A DNA stretch of 64,000 nt. Source: Tateyamaria sp. syn59. GTDB taxonomy: Bacteria; Pseudomonadota; Alphaproteobacteria; Rhodobacterales; Rhodobacteraceae. This document shows, piece by piece, positions 17,056 through 25,916 of this stretch. A program made the translations under genes and the position numbers. Under the pieces are notes generated by a model that worked only from the letters and a program-made list of their open reading frames with translations, was not told the DNA's origin and made no database searches. The stretch covers positions 1-64,000 of the forward strand of contig NZ_VCBA01000002.1 of NCBI RefSeq assembly GCF_007995245.1, in the 5' to 3' direction. The number at the start of each line of letters is the position of its first letter. Within the stretch, counting starts at the first letter, position 1.

Positions 17056-17901
17056 CTATTCCAGCAGTCGATACCCAACACCGCGCACGGTTTCGATGAC
17101 CGGAGACCGAGACTTGTCGGGGTCCAGCTTCTTTCGCAAGTTGATCATGTGCTGATCCAGCGCCCGTGAGTTGGGCATGAAATTGCGGCCCCATCCTGCA
17201 TCGTAAAGTTCATCCTTGGTGACGACTTTGCCCTGCCGCGTTTGAAGGAATTCCAGCAATCGAAAGTCGCGTGGCGTGAGGGCAACCTCAAGCGTGCCGC
17301 GGCGCGCACTGTGCTGTTCAGGCAGCAGGATAAGCTGATCGTCATGTTTGGCGGACGTCCCACGCCGCAAGAACAATAAAAAGCTCAGCACCCCCGCAGT
17401 TGCCAGCAATCCTATCACACCCCGACTGACACCGTTCAGAGAGACGCCAAGTGCGTTCTGCAGCTCAATGCGGGCATAGATCAAACACATCCGAGGTGCG
17501 GGCTGGCAATAAAGAAGCTGTTTCCCGTCCCTGTCATAGTTTGACCAATTGGCGTAAAAATCTCCGGACGTCAGGCGTGTGAGATCCTCCAAATCCTCCA
17601 CTGAAAGATCAAACCGTGTGGGCGCATATATGCCTGGGCCGGGATACAGAACCGACCCTGCTTCTGACCAAGCCACTGCTTTCAAAAGAGCGGGATCCTT
17701 ACTCAGCAAAAAGCCGATGCGGTCGGGCTGATTTTGAACCTCGTGTATCGAATGCACGTCCGCCGAACTCTTCAAAGTTGCCAGCTTCCAGGCGTCACCG
17801 GTCACCCATAGGTAGCCAGCCCCTACAAGGCTGGTGAGCCCGATCAACAAAAACCAAGGTCGCAACATGGTATGAGAATGCATGAAATGGCAGTTTTTCA
17901 A
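17056..17901 (-). CDS. Membrane-anchored winged-helix transcription regulator
   Basis: 281 residues. Two membrane helices (about 12-34 and 160-178) flank a periplasmic domain of 125 residues, and a C-terminal OmpR/PhoB-type winged helix occupies 203-281 (LTPRDFRLLEFLQTRQGKVV, HMINLRKKLD, VIETVRGVGYRLL). This gives a one-component sensor with the DNA-binding domain at the C-terminus, the reverse of CadC/ToxR. The periplasmic domain has Cys132 and Cys139 (YCQPAPRMC), which could act as a redox or metal switch. No receiver domain or kinase is present. It probably controls the downstream Sel1 and cupin genes. Start could also be ATG 17883 or 17868. Confidence 0.72.
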   Translation of the reverse strand: MKNCHFMHSHTMLRPWFLLIGLTSLVGAGYLWVTGDAWKLATLKSSADVHSIHEVQNQPDRIGFLLSKDPALLKAVAWSEAGSVLYPGPGIYAPTRFDLSVEDLEDLTRLTSGDFYANWSNYDRDGKQLLYCQPAPRMCLIYARIELQNALGVSLNGVSRGVIGLLATAGVLSFLLFLRRGTSAKHDDQLILLPEQHSARRGTLEVALTPRDFRLLEFLQTRQGKVVTKDELYDAGWGRNFMPNSRALDQHMINLRKKLDPDKSRSPVIETVRGVGYRLLE

Positions 17902-18320
17902 ATGAGACGTTCGTCAGAGGGTGTGAGCCATGGCGTCGACTGAATGACACGTTGGCGCAGCGACATTTGAGTTTGCTGGGTCTCCGACTGTGCGATCGCA
18001 GCGGTTGGCGGCCAATCGGACAGCTTCCGCTGCGTCTTGACTAAGTGATAAAGGTAGGACCTCGTCGTTCTTCTTAGTCCCTTGTCATGGTGTTGTATGC
18101 TGGTCCCAGTCAGAACATCACCGGTGATCCTGCAAGAAACTGACTCCGTGAGTTAAATTCGAAGCCACGAGCTTTGCCGGGCTCCCGGTATCTCCGCCAT
18201 TTCCCGACCGCCAAGACAAATGCACGGTCACTTGCTTCTGCCAACCCATTCGGCGCCACTTGCCTTTGCCTGACAAAACAGGTGCGATACCTCCAACCGA
18301 ACCCAAAGGAACGTTTAGGA
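17902..18320. other. Intergenic region without a recognised gene
   Basis: 419 bp between the divergent regulator and ion-channel genes. It must hold both promoters. Open frames on both strands are short and unconvincing. A stretch around 18140-18240 contains TTCGAA flanked by pyrimidine-rich DNA and superficially recalls a tRNA T-loop, but the flanks do not pair. I see no RNA gene or repeat. Confidence 0.4.
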
Positions 18321-18761
18321 ATGACGACCGCCGCAGAAATCGCATTTGGAAGCCTGTTGCTGGTGGTGTGTGCCATCGTCCATGTCGGCATCGTCACGGC
18401 TGCGATACCGGTGATTATGAGGGTCGCTTCAGTCCTTCACGGTGCACGGACGGCGTTGAGTGTTTTGCTGCTGCTGAGCTTTGGTGTGACTGTCATCCTG
18501 TTCGCGCACACGGTCCAGGTCTGGTCCTGGGCCTTCGTCTTTCTGATGATTGACGCGTTCGAGGGATTTGCAGAAGCGTTCTATTTCGCGATGGCGACCT
18601 ATACGACGGTTGGCTACGGCGACATCATTCTTGAACCCGGAATGCGCATCTTTGCTACCTTTGCCGCCGTCACGGGGTTTCTAACCTTCGGGATCAGCAC
18701 CGCCTTTCTGATGACAGTCATCAGCGCTCTGTTTCCAAAGATCCATGGGCGTGAACCCTAA
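18321..18761 (+). CDS. Two-TM potassium-channel-like protein
   Basis: 146 residues from ATG 18321 with AAAGGA ten bases upstream. Four hydrophobic segments are present; the last two flank a pore helix and the K+ selectivity filter TVGYGD (sequence MATYTTVGYGDIILEPGMR). This is the Ion_trans_2 pore domain of a KcsA/Kch-like channel. There is no RCK or other ligand-binding domain, so gating cannot be predicted. Two extra N-terminal segments set it apart from minimal two-TM channels. Neighbours give no hint of the physiological role. Confidence 0.75.
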   Translation: MTTAAEIAFGSLLLVVCAIVHVGIVTAAIPVIMRVASVLHGARTALSVLLLLSFGVTVILFAHTVQVWSWAFVFLMIDAFEGFAEAFYFAMATYTTVGYGDIILEPGMRIFATFAAVTGFLTFGISTAFLMTVISALFPKIHGREP

Positions 18762-18839
18762 AAGGTTTCGTTCCGCGCGATCCGCGACCTTTTGACGGGG
18801 ACAATGGAAACCTGAGCCGCGCTGGCTAATTGGCCGCTC

Positions 18840-19691
18840 ATGCAAAGCAATGGCCCATCTCCGTTTCAGCGTCTTTGGACGCTTGCCTTGGGCACCTTGC
18901 GTCCGCCGCCGGGACGCGCGCGGATCGCGCTGGCGTTTGCTTATGGGGCGGTCTGTCATGCGCTCTTTGCCGCGGCGGTACTTGCAATGATCGCAGTGAT
19001 GTTCTTTGGCATGAGCATCAGCCTGGGCACCCTGCCCGCGCCCTGGTCTTATGCCGCCAACGCGCTTTTGCTGCTGCAGTTTCCACTGGTGCATTCACTG
19101 CTTTTGACGCGGCGCGGCCGGCGTAAACTGTCGCGCCTTGCGCCGTCGCCGCATGGTCGCACCTTGGCAACCACGACCTATGCCATCGTCGCGTCTGTCC
19201 AATTGCTGTTGCTGTTCGTGCTATGGACGCCAAGCGGCACGATATGGTGGCGGGCTGAGGGCGCGGCCTTTGCCGTTCTATGCGCCGCCTACACGGCAAG
19301 CTGGGTGCTGCTGATCAAGGCCAGTTATGACGCGGGCGCCGAGGTGCAGTCGGGTGCGTTGGGCTGGATGTCGCTGGCGCAGGACAAGAAGCCTGAGTTT
19401 CCAGACATGCCGACGGGCGGGCTCTTCCGCTACATCCGCCAGCCCATTTATGTCGCATTTGCCCTGACCACGTGGACCGTCCCGGTCTGGACCCCGGATC
19501 AGTTAGCCGTTGCTGCGACCCTCACTGCGTATTGCCTGCTGGCGCCGATCCTAAAAGAACGCCGCTTTGCCGACCGCTACGGCGACAGGTTTGCCGCCTA
19601 CAAAGCACGCGTGCCATACGCCCTTCCCCTTCCCCTTCCCTGGACCCGAACAGATGACACAGACAGAACGCAACAACCTTCAGATCTATGA
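18840..19691 (+). CDS. Isoprenylcysteine methyltransferase-like integral membrane protein
   Basis: 283 residues with six or so membrane segments. The C-terminal part has the family hallmark GLFRYIRQPIYVAF followed by KERRFADRYGDRFAAYKARV, the SAM-binding end of ICMT/NnrU-like methyltransferases. The longer N-terminus recalls methanethiol S-methyltransferase-type proteins, but the substrate cannot be assigned. The last 38 bases overlap the start of the next gene, a soluble SAM methyltransferase, which suggests coupling. It is a distant paralogue of the methyltransferase at 2899-3552. Confidence 0.62.
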   Translation: MQSNGPSPFQRLWTLALGTLRPPPGRARIALAFAYGAVCHALFAAAVLAMIAVMFFGMSISLGTLPAPWSYAANALLLLQFPLVHSLLLTRRGRRKLSRLAPSPHGRTLATTTYAIVASVQLLLLFVLWTPSGTIWWRAEGAAFAVLCAAYTASWVLLIKASYDAGAEVQSGALGWMSLAQDKKPEFPDMPTGGLFRYIRQPIYVAFALTTWTVPVWTPDQLAVAATLTAYCLLAPILKERRFADRYGDRFAAYKARVPYALPLPLPWTRTDDTDRTQQPSDL

Positions 19692-20376
19692 CGATGTGGC
19701 GGCCCAATGGTGGTCGGATGACATCAAATGGGTGCGCACGCTGAAAAACATGGTGCCCGGGCGACTGAAATGGTTTGACCGGCACATCGACTGGTCGGGC
19801 AAGGACGTGCTTGATCTGGGATGCGCGGGCGGCTTCATGGCCGAGGCGCTGGCCGAACGCGGCGCGCAGGTGACCGGAATCGACCCAGCCGCGCAAGCCA
19901 TAGAAGCCGCGCGCGTCCATGCGCAGGCATCGGGCAAAGAAATCCGCTACGACACCGGCGTGGGCGACGACATGCCCTACCCCGATGCCAGCTTTGATGC
20001 GGTGGTGTGCGTCGACGTGCTTGAGCATGTTTCTGATCTGGCACAGGTGCTGACCGAAGTGGCGCGCGTTCTGCGTCCCGGCGGTCTGTTCCTTTTCGAT
20101 ACGATCAATCGCAACCCCGTGGCGCGGCTCGCCACGATTACAATCGCAGAGGATGTCATCGGCCTATTGCCCAAGGGCACACATGACCCCGGGATGTTCA
20201 TCAAGCCCGCGGAACTCACGACAGCCTTGAAACAAGCCGGGTTTGATGTCGGGCCGCAAACCGGGCTTGGCCCGCGCGGCTTGACCCGTCAGCTTGATTT
20301 CACCTTCGGCCCACTTCCCAGCAAGGCGATCATCTACATGGGTGTCGCCGCACTGCCAGGCCGGACGCCATCGTGA
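19654..20376 (+). CDS. UbiG-like class I SAM-dependent methyltransferase
   Basis: 240 residues from ATG 19654, inside the end of the preceding gene. The SAM-binding motif VLDLGCAGGFMAEAL, the acidic loop VTGIDPAA, and VDVLEHVSDL with LRPGGLFLFDTINRN match the UbiG/Coq3 group of ubiquinone O-methyltransferases. The N-terminal YDDVAAQWWSDDIKW differs from classical UbiG (which has WW-DP-GE-KPLH), so this is likely a UbiG paralogue with another or unproven substrate. The stop overlaps the GTG start of the next small gene. Confidence 0.72.
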   Translation: MTQTERNNLQIYDDVAAQWWSDDIKWVRTLKNMVPGRLKWFDRHIDWSGKDVLDLGCAGGFMAEALAERGAQVTGIDPAAQAIEAARVHAQASGKEIRYDTGVGDDMPYPDASFDAVVCVDVLEHVSDLAQVLTEVARVLRPGGLFLFDTINRNPVARLATITIAEDVIGLLPKGTHDPGMFIKPAELTTALKQAGFDVGPQTGLGPRGLTRQLDFTFGPLPSKAIIYMGVAALPGRTPS

Positions 20377-20675
20377 CCGACCCGGTGGCCCGCTACCTCA
20401 TGCTGACGCGCGAAGTTTTGCCCGGACTGGCCGCTGAACCGGGGCGCGGATGGCCGGTGCGCAACGATCACTGCTTTCAGCGGATCGTATTGGACGCGGT
20501 CTGCGGTGGGGTCTGGTACAACCACTTACAACGCCCGGCCTACAAGCACCTCACACAGGATCAGGCGCAACGCGCCGTCGACGTGTGCGAAGACATTATG
20601 GCAGGTCGCGCGGACCTGCACGCCCTGAACAGGCAATCGCTGGCCTGGCGCGGGAAACTAAGGGTCAGGGCCTGA
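20373..20675 (+). CDS. Conserved hypothetical protein, 100 aa
   Basis: Starts at GTG 20373, overlapping the stop of the methyltransferase gene (GTGA), a classic coupled arrangement. Mostly helical and charged, with LMLTREVLPGLAAE, NDHCFQRIVLDAVCGGVWY and a C-terminal LNRQSLAWRGKLR. Two cysteines but no known motif. The overlap and codon use support a real gene, but I cannot assign a function. Confidence 0.6.
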   Translation: MTDPVARYLMLTREVLPGLAAEPGRGWPVRNDHCFQRIVLDAVCGGVWYNHLQRPAYKHLTQDQAQRAVDVCEDIMAGRADLHALNRQSLAWRGKLRVRA

Positions 20676-20677
20676 GC

Positions 20678-20869
20678 ATGCCGAAACGCACCTCTCCCAA
20701 GGACGCGCGGCGAGTCGAAGTGGCCGATGATCTGGACGAAATCGTCACGGACAAGCGCGAAGGTTGGCGCGCAACTTCGGCCAAGGCGCGGCGCAGGCAG
20801 CGCCGATATGCCAAACAGTTGACGCATGAACTGACGCGCATGGCGCGCGACGACGACGAAGACACTTAA
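20678..20869 (+). CDS. Small highly charged hypothetical protein, 63 aa
   Basis: ATG 20678 starts 2 bp after the preceding stop. The protein is Arg/Lys-rich in the middle (KARRRQRRYAK) with an acidic tail (ARDDDEDT), suggesting a nucleic-acid-associated or disordered protein. It overlaps by three bases the end of the convergent VOC gene. Too short for firm assignment. Confidence 0.5.
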   Translation: MPKRTSPKDARRVEVADDLDEIVTDKREGWRATSAKARRRQRRYAKQLTHELTRMARDDDEDT

Positions 20870-21246
20870 TCAGAAACGAAATCCACATGGATGTGATTGC
20901 CATCGGGATCCCAGATGTTGAACGCGACCAGCTTCATTGCGTCGATCTTCGACTTGCGAAAGGGTATACAGTGCTTTTGCAATCGGTCCTGAAAATCCGC
21001 AGCATCCCCGCGCGCGCGAAAGGCAAAATGCTCCAGCTTCAAAGGTTGGTCTGATCCGACAGCGCCATCGTCCTCGACCGCGACAAGATGAACGGCTGCC
21101 GAATCTCCAGCATAGAGCCACGCGCCATCCATACTGAAGTCAGGACGCGCGCCTGCGGACAGCCCAAGAACCTCTTCGTACCATCGGGTCATCTCTGCCA
21201 GACGGGTTGTCCGCAGGTTGACGTGATCCAGACGCGTGATGGTCAT
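20866..21246 (-). CDS. VOC (glyoxalase/bleomycin resistance) family protein
   Basis: 126 residues in a single VOC module. The beginning ITRLDHVNLRTTRLAEMTRWY and the end VAFNIWDPDGNHIHVDF are the two typical metal-ligand edges: His8, the Glu in LEHFAF, and the DPDGN loop. Such proteins are glyoxalase-like lyases, dioxygenases or drug-binding proteins; the substrate is unknown. The 3' end overlaps the convergent small gene by four bases. Confidence 0.8.
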   Translation of the reverse strand: MTITRLDHVNLRTTRLAEMTRWYEEVLGLSAGARPDFSMDGAWLYAGDSAAVHLVAVEDDGAVGSDQPLKLEHFAFRARGDAADFQDRLQKHCIPFRKSKIDAMKLVAFNIWDPDGNHIHVDFVSD

Positions 21247-21287
21247 AGGTGCCCTCCTTGTTCAAAGCGCACCCTAACCGTGATCGT

Positions 21288-22376
21288 TCAGCGCGTCATC
21301 CGGTAGACGGTTCCATTGCCCACGGAAATAAACAGGATACTGCCGTCCGGTGCCTCGACAATGTCGCGCACGCGCAAGGTTTCGTCACCTTCGATCTGCT
21401 CAACCTCGCGCACGGTGTCGCCATCCATGTCCAGCCGCGAGATATAGCTGAATTTCAGAGAACCCACGAACATGTCGCCACGCCACTCCGGGAACATGTC
21501 GCCCTGGTAGATCATCAGCCCGGATGGCGCCATGGACGGGTCCCAGTAAAAGGCAGGCTGCTCCATCCCCTCCTGCGCGGTGCCTTCCCCGATGCTGCGC
21601 CCGGAGTAATGCACGCCATAGGAAATGACAGGCCAGCCGAAATTGGCCGCCCTCTGCACCCTATTCACCTCGTCGCCGCCGCGTGCTCCGTGTTCTGCCG
21701 TCCACAGGTCACCCTGCGCGTCCAGCCCTGCGCCCTGCGGGTTGCGATGGCCGTAGGACCAGATATGCGGCTGAATGCCGTCCTGCCCGACAAAAGGGTT
21801 GTCGGCAGGCACCCTGCCATCGCGCGTGACGCGGACAATGGCGCCGTTGTGATTACTGCGGTCCTGCGCCGACGGGCGATCGCCGCGATCTCCGATCGTG
21901 ACGTACAGCGTACCGTCCGGGGCCTCGACCACGCGGCTGCCATAATGCCGCCCCGTCCGCCCGGCGGGCGCGCTTTCAAACAGATCGCGCAGGTTCTCAA
22001 GCTGCGTTCCGTCCGCGCTTAACTCTGCCGCCGCCAAAGCGGTGCCCGATCCACCGCCCTGCGGCTTTGAATAGGTCAGAAATAACGTGCGAGAGGTGGC
22101 AAAGTCGCTGGCAAGCGTGATGTCCAGCAGGCCGCCTTGGCCCTGTGCTGCGACTCGCGGCGTGCCAGCCACCTGCTGCGTCGCGCCGCCCCGCGCCAGG
22201 ACAAGCTGCCCATTCCGCTCGGTCACCAGAAACGATCCGTCGGGAAGCTCTGCAACACCCCATGGCGCATCAAGCCCAGTGACCACCGGAGTGACAGTAA
22301 TGGTGCCCCTTTCGGTGTCGAGAGCGAGGGCAGCACATGGTGTCAAAGCAAGGGCAAGAGCGGCAAAACGGTGCAT
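21288..22376 (-). CDS. PQQ-dependent aldose sugar dehydrogenase-like protein
   Basis: 362 residues with a Sec signal (TPCAALA). It is a six-bladed beta-propeller of the soluble glucose/sorbosone dehydrogenase group: DAPWGVAELPDGSFLVTER, YGSRVVEAPDGTLYVTIGDRG, the block IWSYGHRNPQGAGLD, and EHGARGGDEVNR. These residues contribute to PQQ and calcium binding in the E. coli YliI-type enzymes, which oxidise aldoses in the periplasm. No pqq biosynthesis gene is in the window. It appears monocistronic. Confidence 0.85.
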   Translation of the reverse strand: MHRFAALALALTPCAALALDTERGTITVTPVVTGLDAPWGVAELPDGSFLVTERNGQLVLARGGATQQVAGTPRVAAQGQGGLLDITLASDFATSRTLFLTYSKPQGGGSGTALAAAELSADGTQLENLRDLFESAPAGRTGRHYGSRVVEAPDGTLYVTIGDRGDRPSAQDRSNHNGAIVRVTRDGRVPADNPFVGQDGIQPHIWSYGHRNPQGAGLDAQGDLWTAEHGARGGDEVNRVQRAANFGWPVISYGVHYSGRSIGEGTAQEGMEQPAFYWDPSMAPSGLMIYQGDMFPEWRGDMFVGSLKFSYISRLDMDGDTVREVEQIEGDETLRVRDIVEAPDGSILFISVGNGTVYRMTR

Positions 22377-22531
22377 GAGGCGTCCTCCTAAATCGCTTGA
22401 GGATTACGTAGGCATCGCGACCATCCCTTCCACCCACATTCCCGTGGGCACGCGCATCTATTCGCCTTTTCTTTTTTCAAGGCCGCGCATAGGCTTTGCC
22501 GCAGGACAGCAGATCCACAGGGAGTAAACAC

Positions 22532-23719
22532 ATGAAAAAACTGCTTACGGCTACGGCTGCAACGGCTCTGATGGCGGGAACGGCCTTTGCGGAGGACGTC
22601 AAGATCGGCGTCATTCTCGGCTTCACCGGCCCGATTGAATCGCTTACACCTTCGATGGCTGATGGTGCAGAACTGGCGATGCAAGAAGTAACAGATAGCG
22701 GTCTGCTGCTCGATGGCGCGTCGGTGTCGTCTGTGCGCGCGGATTCGACATGTGTCGATGCCGGCGCTGCAACCGCTGCGGCCGAACGCCTGATCACCTC
22801 CGACCAGGTCGATGCGATCATGGGTGCCGACTGCTCCGGTGTGACCGGCGCGATCCTGAACAACGTGGCGGTTGCCAACGGCGTCGTGATGATCTCGCCC
22901 TCGGCCACATCGCCCGGCCTGTCGCACAACGACAACGAAGACAACGGCCTGTTTTTCCGCACAGCCCCCTCTGACGCGCGCCAGGGCGTCGTGATGACCG
23001 AAGTGCTGATGGAAGAAGGGATCAAGGAAGTCGCAGTCACCTACACCAACAACGACTACGGCAAGGGTCTGGCCGACAGCTTCCAGGCCGCGTTTGAGGC
23101 CGCAGGCGGCACAGTGACGATCAACGCCGCACACGAAGACGGCAAAGCAGACTATTCCGCCGAAGTCGGCGCGCTTGCGGCTGCGGGCGGTGAGCGTCTG
23201 GTGGTTGCAGGCTACGTAGACCAGGGTGGCTCGGGCATCGTGCGCGCAGCCATCGACTCGGGCGCATTCGACACGTTCCACTTCCCCGACGGCATGATCG
23301 GCGCGAAGCTGGCTGAAAACTTCGGGGACGAAATCGAAGGCTCCACCGGTCAGCACCCCGGCACCGACAGCGAAGGCGCTGCCATGTTTGCCGAAATGGT
23401 CGGCGACGCCTTCGACGCCACCTCGCCCTTCACACCCGAAAGCTATGACGCAGCTGCCCTGATCATGCTGGCGATGGAAGCTGCAGGCTCCAAAGACAGC
23501 AATGTCTTCAAAGAGCACGTGATGGACGTGGCCAACGCACCCGGCGAACAGATCTTCCCCGGTGAGCTGGCCAAAGCACTGCAGATCCTCAAGGACGGTG
23601 GCGACATCGACTATGTGGGCGCAACGGCTGTCGAACTCATCGGCGCCGGTGAATCTGCGGGCAACTACCGCCAGATCGTCATCGAAGGCGGCGAAATCAC
23701 GACGGCGAAGTACCGCTAA
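22532..23719 (+). CDS. livJ: Branched-chain amino acid/amide ABC transporter binding protein
   Basis: 395 residues from ATG 22532 (AGGGAG upstream), with a Sec signal ending at TAFA. It is a family-4 (LivJ/AmiC-type) periplasmic binding protein: VKIGVILGFTGPIESL, ADSTCVDAGAATAAAERLI, GVTGAILNNVAVANGVVMISPSA and TNNDYGKGLADSF. Two cysteines (ADSTC, MGADC) probably form the conserved disulfide. It heads an operon with two ATPases and two permeases. The substrate may be a branched-chain amino acid, an amide or a related compound. Confidence 0.88.
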   Translation: MKKLLTATAATALMAGTAFAEDVKIGVILGFTGPIESLTPSMADGAELAMQEVTDSGLLLDGASVSSVRADSTCVDAGAATAAAERLITSDQVDAIMGADCSGVTGAILNNVAVANGVVMISPSATSPGLSHNDNEDNGLFFRTAPSDARQGVVMTEVLMEEGIKEVAVTYTNNDYGKGLADSFQAAFEAAGGTVTINAAHEDGKADYSAEVGALAAAGGERLVVAGYVDQGGSGIVRAAIDSGAFDTFHFPDGMIGAKLAENFGDEIEGSTGQHPGTDSEGAAMFAEMVGDAFDATSPFTPESYDAAALIMLAMEAAGSKDSNVFKEHVMDVANAPGEQIFPGELAKALQILKDGGDIDYVGATAVELIGAGESAGNYRQIVIEGGEITTAKYR

Positions 23720-23809
23720 ACGTCATTTGACTTGACCAGACAGCCCGTGGCGCAATCCTCGGGCTGATTCAATTTGCCAAGACTGTCCCAAGACAGCACG
23801 GGGAAGTAC

Positions 23810-24592
23810 ATGATCGTCGTTGACGACATCCACAAGCAATTCGGCGGCTTCCACGCCGTGGACGGCGCATCGCTGTCCATCGAACCGGGGGCGATTACCG
23901 GCCTCATCGGACCGAATGGAGCCGGAAAAACCACCCTTTTCAACGTGATCGCAGGCGTTCTTCAACCAACTTCCGGTCGCGTGACCATGGATGGCGAAGA
24001 CATCACTGGCCTGCCGCCGCACACGCTCTTCCACAAGGGGCTTCTACGCACCTTCCAGATCGCGCATGAATTCTCCTCCATGTCATGCCGCGAGAACCTA
24101 ATGATGGTGCCCGGCGACCAATCAGGCGAGACGCTGTGGAACACGTGGTTCGGACGCAAACGCATCGCCGATGAAGAACGCGCGCTGGCCGCCAAAGCCG
24201 ACGAGGTGCTCGAATTCCTGACCATCGAGCATCTGTCCGACCACAAGGCGGGCCAGGTGTCCGGTGGCCAGAAAAAGCTGCTGGAACTTGGCCGCACCAT
24301 GATGGTCGATGCCAAGATCGTCTTTCTGGACGAGGTCGGCGCAGGCGTGAACCGCACACTTCTGAACACCATCGGCGACGCCATCCTGCGCCTGAACAAA
24401 GAGCGCAACTACACTTTTGTTGTGATCGAACACGACATGGATTTCATCGGCAAGATCTGCGACCCGGTCATCTGCATGGCCGAGGGCAAGGTGCTGGCCG
24501 AGGGCACGCTGGACGAGATCAAGGCCAACGAACAGGTGATCGAGGCGTATCTGGGCACCGGCCTCAAGAACAAGGACAAGGTGGGCGCATGA
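23810..24592 (+). CDS. livG: ABC transporter ATP-binding protein LivG-type
   Basis: 260 residues from ATG 23810, chosen for the GGGGAAG upstream; a TTG 36 bp earlier is in frame. Walker A GPNGAGKTT, signature VSGGQKKLLELGR, Walker B IVFLDEVGAGVN (Val instead of the usual Pro after DE) and H-loop VIEHDMDFIG are present. The C-terminal tail VIEAYLG is the LivG hallmark. It energises the LivHM permease. The stop overlaps the next gene (ATGA), which is an unrelated secreted protein, not livF. Confidence 0.9.
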   Translation: MIVVDDIHKQFGGFHAVDGASLSIEPGAITGLIGPNGAGKTTLFNVIAGVLQPTSGRVTMDGEDITGLPPHTLFHKGLLRTFQIAHEFSSMSCRENLMMVPGDQSGETLWNTWFGRKRIADEERALAAKADEVLEFLTIEHLSDHKAGQVSGGQKKLLELGRTMMVDAKIVFLDEVGAGVNRTLLNTIGDAILRLNKERNYTFVVIEHDMDFIGKICDPVICMAEGKVLAEGTLDEIKANEQVIEAYLGTGLKNKDKVGA

Positions 24593-25209
24593 TCCATCGC
24601 CAAACGCGTGTCGTTTCCTTATTGAGCGTGCGGATATTGCTCTCTTTGTCCCTGCTTTTCACTGGTGCAACGACACAAGCCAGAGAACTCATGCTCCAAG
24701 ACACCGTTCAAGATCAAAAGGTATTGATCTTTGACGATGGCTTCTGGCGTTTCAGTGACAGTGGCGGCAAACGCTGCACGAAAGTCGCTTTCGTCGGTGA
24801 GCTATGTGCTTTGCCATCTTCCTGGGCACCCTTTCCGCAGGCTGACACAAAAGCGCTCCGCCCGCGGTTTGTCCGTGCAGCGTTCGAAGGTTTTGTGACC
24901 TCTTTGACGCCTGTTGACGGACCCGTCGAAGCTGACTCAGTGAACAGGACCTTGACCGATTTGGCCGACTTTGACGGTGAAGCCCCAACGGTGCTCCAAA
25001 AAAAAAGTGCGCGATTGGGCGAACTCCAGGGTCAGCAAATTGTATATGCGCACGGAAATAGGGTCGTCGCGTTCAGCGTTTTTGATCAAAATGGGCGGAT
25101 TTTGTTTTTTCAAAGCCAAAGACGTGGTTTCACCCTGTTTCACAAAGATCACGAGACGGCGCATCAAGATCTGATCAACGCTGTAGTGTTGGAGGCATTC
25201 GATGGCTGA
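24589..25209 (+). CDS. Secreted hypothetical protein inserted between livG and livF
   Basis: 206 residues with a Sec signal ending near TTQA. The mature protein has a motif FDDGFWRFSDSGGKRCTKV with two cysteines (Cys at RCTKV and ELCAL), and a C-terminal stretch GNRVVAFSVFDQNGRILFF. I recognise no family. It overlaps livG by 4 bp and livF by 8 bp, so it is translationally coupled into the transporter operon. Its base composition is visibly lower in GC than the flanking ATPase genes, suggesting later insertion. A periplasmic accessory role for the transporter is possible but unproven. Confidence 0.65.
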   Translation: MIHRQTRVVSLLSVRILLSLSLLFTGATTQARELMLQDTVQDQKVLIFDDGFWRFSDSGGKRCTKVAFVGELCALPSSWAPFPQADTKALRPRFVRAAFEGFVTSLTPVDGPVEADSVNRTLTDLADFDGEAPTVLQKKSARLGELQGQQIVYAHGNRVVAFSVFDQNGRILFFQSQRRGFTLFHKDHETAHQDLINAVVLEAFDG

Positions 25210-25915
25210 GCCGTTTCTGATCGGGGATGCGATGACGGGCGGGTACGGGGCCGGGCCGGATATCCTGCACGACTGCACCGTGGCCGTGGACCCGGGCGAG
25301 ATTGCAGTGATCGTTGGCCCCAATGGCGCGGGCAAGTCCACCGCGATGAAGGCTGTATTTGGTATGCTGGACGTGCGCCAAGGGTCTGTGCGGCTGGACG
25401 GAGAGGACATCACCGCCCTCAGCCCGCAGGACCGTGTCGGCAAGGGCATGGGGTTTGTGCCACAGACGTCGAACATCTTCACCTCCATGATGGTCGAAGA
25501 AAACCTTGAGATGGGTGCGTTCATCCGGCGCGACGATTTCTCGGACACGATGGCGCAGGTCTATGACCTGTTCCCGATCCTCAAGGAAAAGCGCCGCCAG
25601 CCTGCGGGTGAGTTGTCGGGCGGCCAGCGCCAGCAGGTCGCCGTGGGTCGCGCGCTGATGACCCAGCCCAAGGTGCTGATGCTGGACGAGCCCACCGCCG
25701 GGGTCAGCCCTATCGTCATGGACGAGCTTTTTGACCGCATCATCGAGGTCGCCCGCACCGGCATCCCGATCCTGATGGTCGAACAGAACGCCCGCCAAGC
25801 GCTTGAGATTGCAGATAAAGGCTATGTGCTGGTGCAGGGCCGAAATGCGTATACGGGGACGGGCAAGGAACTGCTGGCCGATCCTGAAGTGCGCAAGAGT
25901 TTCTTGGGGGGTTAG
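25202..25915 (+). CDS. livF: ABC transporter ATP-binding protein LivF-type
   Basis: 237 residues. Walker A GPNGAGKST, signature ELSGGQRQQVAVGRAL, Walker B VLMLDEPTAGVSP, H-loop MVEQNARQAL and the LivF tail (YVLVQGRNAYTGTGKELL) are all present. It pairs with the LivG ATPase to drive the permease. The start lies inside the end of the preceding secreted gene. Only one base separates the stop from the next start. Confidence 0.92.
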   Translation: MAEPFLIGDAMTGGYGAGPDILHDCTVAVDPGEIAVIVGPNGAGKSTAMKAVFGMLDVRQGSVRLDGEDITALSPQDRVGKGMGFVPQTSNIFTSMMVEENLEMGAFIRRDDFSDTMAQVYDLFPILKEKRRQPAGELSGGQRQQVAVGRALMTQPKVLMLDEPTAGVSPIVMDELFDRIIEVARTGIPILMVEQNARQALEIADKGYVLVQGRNAYTGTGKELLADPEVRKSFLGG

Positions 25916-25916
25916 G

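Noticed and set aside
18140-18240. tRNA-like TTCGAA segment
   Set aside because: Flanking stems do not pair and no anticodon arm exists.
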